From assembly GCF_026278345.1 (NCBI RefSeq), contig NZ_CP111085.1, positions 3,179,501 through 3,243,500 of the forward strand: a DNA stretch of 64,000 bases. Direction: 5' to 3'. The stretch comes from Tellurirhabdus rosea (GTDB lineage: Bacteria > Bacteroidota > Bacteroidia > Cytophagales > Spirosomataceae). The position numbers and the translations under genes were made by a program. Below, in pieces: positions 60,876 through 64,000 of the stretch (position 1 is the first letter of the stretch; every line of letters begins with the position of its first letter). The notes under the pieces are model-generated. The model ran no database searches, was not told the origin of the DNA, and worked only from the letters and a program-made list of their open reading frames with translations.

Positions 60876-61718
60876 ATGTCCTGGTTTATACGAAAAGAGA
60901 AAGGCATCAGCACACCCACCGAAATGAAGCGCGAGGCGCCGGATGGACTGTGGTACCAATGCCCAAACTGCAAGAAAGTGATGCACACGCGGGAGCATAA
61001 GCTCAACGCGTACACCTGCGTACACTGCAACCATCACGAAAAAATCGGTTCCGACGCGTATTTCGCGATTCTGTTTGACAACAACCAGTTTACGGAACTG
61101 GACGCTAACATGACTTCGGCCGACCCGCTGAAGTTCGTGGATACCAAGCCTTACCCCGAGCGCGTACGCACGACCATCGCCAAAAGCGGCCTGAAAGACG
61201 CTGTCCGGACGGCCTACGGCAAAATGGACGAGCTGGACGTTACCATCGCCTGCATGGACTTCAGCTTCATCGGCGGTTCTATGGGTTCGGTGGTTGGTGA
61301 GAAAATCGCCCGGGCGATCGACCACTCGCTGAAGACCCGAACGCCGTTCCTGATGATTTCGAAGTCGGGCGGGGCGCGGATGATGGAGGCGGGCTTTTCG
61401 CTGATGCAGATGGCAAAAACATCGGCCAAGCTGGCCCTGCTGTCGGAAGCCAAAGTTCCGTATATCTCGCTGCTGACCGACCCCACCACGGGCGGCGTTA
61501 CGGCCTCCTACGCCATGCTGGGCGATTTCAACATTGCCGAGCCGGGTTCGCTGATTGGCTTTGCCGGACCCCGCGTGATCCGCGAGACCATCGGCAAAAA
61601 CCTGCCCGAAGGGTTCCAGAGCGCCGAATTTGTCCTCGAACACGGCTTCCTCGATTTCATCGTTGACCGAAAAGACCTGAAGGACAAACTGGCCAGCTTG
61701 TTGAAGATGCTCCAATAG
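60876..61718 (+). CDS. accD: Acetyl-CoA carboxylase carboxyltransferase beta subunit
   Basis: A 280-residue carboxyltransferase subunit. The N-terminal zinc ribbon has [16 protein letters not shown] and CVHCNHH (four cysteines). The crotonase-fold body has [40 protein letters not shown] and [20 protein letters not shown]. It transfers carboxyl from biotin to acetyl-CoA, the first committed step of fatty-acid synthesis. accA is not adjacent. Length is normal. Confidence 0.97.
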   Translation: MSWFIRKEKGISTPTEMKREAPDGLWYQCPNCKKVMHTREHKLNAYTCVHCNHHEKIGSDAYFAILFDNNQFTELDANMTSADPLKFVDTKPYPERVRTTIAKSGLKDAVRTAYGKMDELDVTIACMDFSFIGGSMGSVVGEKIARAIDHSLKTRTPFLMISKSGGARMMEAGFSLMQMAKTSAKLALLSEAKVPYISLLTDPTTGGVTASYAMLGDFNIAEPGSLIGFAGPRVIRETIGKNLPEGFQSAEFVLEHGFLDFIVDRKDLKDKLASLLKMLQ

Positions 61719-61722
61719 GTAG

Positions 61723-61825
61723 TTAAAAGTTAAAAATTAAAAGGTAAAAATAGCAGCCCCTAAAGTGTGGTTGGATTCACACCGCTGGATGTGCCTCATT
61801 ACTACTTTTAATTTTTAACTTTTAA
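61723..61825. repeat. Palindromic element between accD and the radical SAM gene
   Basis: Arms 61723-61743 and 61805-61825 are perfect 21-base inverted repeats (TTAAAAGTTAAAAATTAAAA type), very like the arms of the element at 6504-6624. The left arm starts 5 bases after the accD stop. The inner sequence (TGTGGTTGGATTCACACCGC) shows only weak likeness to the shared core. Confidence 0.9.
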
Positions 61826-61840
61826 TTTTTAATTGACTTG

Positions 61841-62818
61841 ATGCGCCTCGTTTCACACCCCGTCCTCTGCAACTACTACGTCACATATCGCTGCAACGCA
61901 ACCTGCAGCTTCTGTGACATCTGGGAGCGGCCCTCGCCTTATGTGACGGTGGAAAACGCGCGCGACAACTTCCGGGACCTGCGCCGGCTCGGTGCCCGGG
62001 TCGTGGACTTTACCGGCGGCGAACCCCTCCTGCACCGCCAGCTCGAAGATCTTTGCCGCGAGGCCAAACGGGCGGGCCTCATCACCACCGTTACCACCAA
62101 TGGACTGCTTTACCCGAAGTACGCCGAACGACTGCGCGGACTGGTCGATATGCTGCATTTCTCGCTGGATTCGCCGGTCGCGGAGGAGCACGACCGGTCG
62201 CGGGGCGTCAAATGCTTCGACAAGGTGATGGAATCCATCCGGATTGCCCGGAGCCTGGGCGAACGGCCCGATATTCTCTTCACCGTTTTTGAGCACAACA
62301 CCCACCAGATCAGGCAGGTTTATGAGGAAATCTGCCGCCCAAACGGACTGGTGCTGATTCTGAACCCGGTTTTTGAGTACAACGACGTGCAGACCGGCGA
62401 CCATCTTTCCGAAAAAGCGCTGCAGGAAATGACGTGGTGGGGAAAGCAAAAGAACGTCTACCTCAACGACGGCTTCATCCAGCTCCGCCGCGACGGGGGT
62501 AATCATATCGACAAGCCCGTCTGCCGTGCCGCCAGCACGACGCTGGTCATTTCTCCCGAAAACAAACTGGTCCTGCCCTGCTACCACCTCGGTCTTCAGG
62601 ATTTCGCCATCGACGGAAAGCTGTACGAGCTGTATCGTTCGGAAGAAGTGCAGAAGCTTGTCGCGCTCGAAGGTCGGCTGCCCGGCTGCGAAGGCTGTGC
62701 CATCAACTGCTACATGCAGCCCTCGTTTGCCGTCGAAATCTCCAAATACTGGTGGAAAGCCCTACCCAGCACCCTTAAATACAACCGCATTAAAGGGACG
62801 TGGAAGCAGCTTTTTTAG
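61841..62818 (+). CDS. Radical SAM protein with C-terminal cysteine-rich segment
   Basis: A 325-residue radical SAM enzyme starting at ATG 61841. The cluster motif CNATCSFC is near residues 20-27, followed by a glycine-rich SAM motif VVDFTGGEPLLHRQLEDL. The C-terminal part has extra cysteines (KPVCRAAS, LVLPCYHLGL, CEGCAINCYM) that could bind a second iron-sulfur cluster, in the manner of SPASM or Twitch domains. The substrate is unknown, and no precursor peptide gene is seen beside it. Confidence 0.9.
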   Translation: MRLVSHPVLCNYYVTYRCNATCSFCDIWERPSPYVTVENARDNFRDLRRLGARVVDFTGGEPLLHRQLEDLCREAKRAGLITTVTTNGLLYPKYAERLRGLVDMLHFSLDSPVAEEHDRSRGVKCFDKVMESIRIARSLGERPDILFTVFEHNTHQIRQVYEEICRPNGLVLILNPVFEYNDVQTGDHLSEKALQEMTWWGKQKNVYLNDGFIQLRRDGGNHIDKPVCRAASTTLVISPENKLVLPCYHLGLQDFAIDGKLYELYRSEEVQKLVALEGRLPGCEGCAINCYMQPSFAVEISKYWWKALPSTLKYNRIKGTWKQLF

Positions 62819-62820
62819 GC

Positions 62821-62925
62821 GTTGAAGGTTTAACGTTCAACGTGTCCGCCGCTGCGGCAGCTCCTCCTCAATGGCAACAAAGAAGCGAAGCCGCGTTAAA
62901 CCTTCAACTTTCAACCTTAAACCCT
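62821..62925. repeat. Palindromic element with GTCCGCCGCTGCGG core
   Basis: GTTGAAGGTTTAACG (62821-62835) is repeated inverted at 62894-62908, with looser pairing on both sides. Just inside the left arm is TGTCCGCCGCTGCGGCAG (62843-62860), identical over 13 bases to the core at 6573-6590 on the other strand. The element begins 2 bases after the radical SAM stop and ends 2 bases before the stop of the convergent gene. Confidence 0.88.
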
Positions 62926-62927
62926 CT

Positions 62928-64000
62928 TCACTGCTTCATAACCTTATTCGTATACGCTTTTCCCATTGTGAACGTGCGGATGAGGTAGGCGCCTGCTGCC
63001 CAGTTGGTTGCGTCGAAGGGGACTTCGTGCTCGGCGGCGGGGGCCGCCAGTTCTACTTCCCGTACCAGTTGACCCTGCGCGTTGAACACCTGCATGCGGG
63101 CCGTGACGGGCTGGGTCGACCGCAGACGCACGAGCAACTGATCCTGCACGGGCACCGGATAGGCCAGAACGGACACTTCTCCATCGCTGACTTCGCCGGT
63201 CAGGCCCGTAACCACGGCCGTGCTTTCGGTGGCGGCTTCGTAAGGCGGGATGAGCGTAGGGGTTGTGCCGGTCCGGTCGGTCACGGTGAGGGTCATGTCC
63301 AGATAAGCTTCGCTGATTTTCTGCCCGCTTCGAAACTCCTCCGCCCGGACGACAAAGACGTAGCGGCCCTGTTCGGTCGGGGCATTCCAGGTCAGCTCGC
63401 CGCGGAGCGCATCGACTTTAAAAGTACCTTTCTGGGCGACGTCGTGCGGAAACCGGTAGCCCGGAAGCAGTTCGGAGGCGGCCCCGCAATCGCCCCGCCG
63501 GGCGCGGGTGACGGCATAAACAATACTGTCTCCTTCGGCATCCGCCGAACGCAGCGCCAGCACCGCTGGGACGCCCGTAGCCACCTGAAACAGATTCTCG
63601 GGAATAACAAAACCGGGCGTGCTGTTGACAATGCCGGTATTGAGGGTTGTTTCCAGATAATAAGGCGTCGTGACGGCCGAGGTGGGCAGATTGCGTGTGC
63701 CGTCCGAGCGGTTGCTGATAAGGACCGAAACCGTCCGGACAGCCGGGGCGCTGTAGGTGTACTGAATGCGGAAGGTGTTGAGACTGGTCGTCCGGTCCAT
63801 CGCCCGACGGTCCAGCCGCGGCACCTGCACCAGCGCCGAGCCGTCCCCAAAGCAGATGCCGACCTCGTTCTGCTGCTGCCCGGCCGCGGTGCCGCCATCG
63901 TCATCCATGAGCAGCGTGATGGTAAATTCGTAAGAAACCGAGCCCTGGACCACCCGCCGGGCCTGAATATAGCCTCCGAGGATGTGCGTAGCAAAAGCGG
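62928..64000 (-). CDS. Large secreted protein with C-terminal T9SS sorting domain (5' end outside window)
   Basis: At least 357 residues are visible; the frame continues past the right edge (residues before the apparent GTG start read THILGGYIQARRVVQGSVSY). The visible part has cadherin-like beta-sandwich modules (VDALRGELTWNAPTEQGRYV). The C-terminal 80 residues form a type A sorting domain of the type IX secretion system (VLAYPVPVQDQLLVRLRSTQ, MQVFNAQGQLVREVEL, GAYLIRTFTMG and a final KVMKQ). The protein should be exported to the cell surface. A role in gliding or adhesion is possible but not shown. Confidence 0.88.
   Translation of the reverse strand, partial: AFATHILGGYIQARRVVQGSVSYEFTITLLMDDDGGTAAGQQQNEVGICFGDGSALVQVPRLDRRAMDRTTSLNTFRIQYTYSAPAVRTVSVLISNRSDGTRNLPTSAVTTPYYLETTLNTGIVNSTPGFVIPENLFQVATGVPAVLALRSADAEGDSIVYAVTRARRGDCGAASELLPGYRFPHDVAQKGTFKVDALRGELTWNAPTEQGRYVFVVRAEEFRSGQKISEAYLDMTLTVTDRTGTTPTLIPPYEAATESTAVVTGLTGEVSDGEVSVLAYPVPVQDQLLVRLRSTQPVTARMQVFNAQGQLVREVELAAPAAEHEVPFDATNWAAGAYLIRTFTMGKAYTNKVMKQ

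Overview
The window looks like chromosome of a Bacteroidota bacterium, probably of the order Cytophagales and close to Spirosoma-like genera. Reasons seen in the sequence: moderately high GC coding DNA, repeated -7 boxes of the Bacteroidota type TAnnTTTG upstream of rsmH, rplM, murD, ftsZ, the sigma factor and others, few Shine-Dalgarno sequences, a HmuY-type lipoprotein, and a C-terminal type IX secretion sorting domain at the right edge. The genus is inference. No rRNA, tRNA, CRISPR, transposase or integrase was seen, and no gap between genes exceeds 300 bases.

Layout. 1-5.0 kb: 3' end of a LysM gene, then a fatty-acid beta-oxidation operon on the minus strand (MarR regulator, two-domain hydroxyacyl-CoA dehydrogenase/enoyl-CoA hydratase, thiolase) with an S23/IVP-type four-helix-bundle gene wedged into it. 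5.2-7.9 kb: a DbpA-type helicase and a secreted alpha/beta hydrolase. 8.0-15.6 kb: a complete haem-uptake operon (AraC regulator divergent from hmuT, hmuU, hmuV, hmuS, a TonB-dependent receptor and a HmuY-like lipoprotein). 15.6-31.4 kb: two more DEAD-box helicases, several exported carbohydrate-active proteins (SMP-30, aldose epimerase, GH16, two Gfo/Idh oxidoreductases, DUF1080 hydrolase, heparinase II/III-like) and a small toxin-antitoxin patch at 22.5-23.9 kb. 31.5-35.9 kb: membrane proteins, an MFS transporter and a TlpA-like lipoprotein.

36.0-57.9 kb is the division and cell-wall (dcw) cluster: rsmH, ftsL, ftsI, murE, mraY, then an interruption of about 6.5 kb (rplM, rpsI, rpsB, tsf, an ECF-like sigma factor, a 67-residue protein, MscS-like, DUF3078, MscL), then murD, ftsW, murG, murC, ftsQ, ftsA, ftsZ. 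murF and mraZ are not in the window. 58.0-64.0 kb: FMN reductase, M20 peptidase, DNA alkylation repair protein, accD, a radical SAM protein and the 3' part of a T9SS-secreted protein.

The most unusual signal is not a gene. At least ten intergenic gaps carry long inverted repeats whose low-complexity arms often begin in, or directly after, a stop codon. The arm sequence differs from gap to gap, but within one gap the two arms match. In five of them (4.4, 6.5, 44.7, 52.7 and 62.8 kb) an inward-pointing core related to GGTCCGCCGCTGCGG starts within about ten bases of the inner end of an arm. One further inverted-repeat pair encloses the S23-type gene. This suggests a family of palindromic elements, perhaps related in logic to the excisable intervening sequences of 23S rRNA. 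That interpretation is inference.
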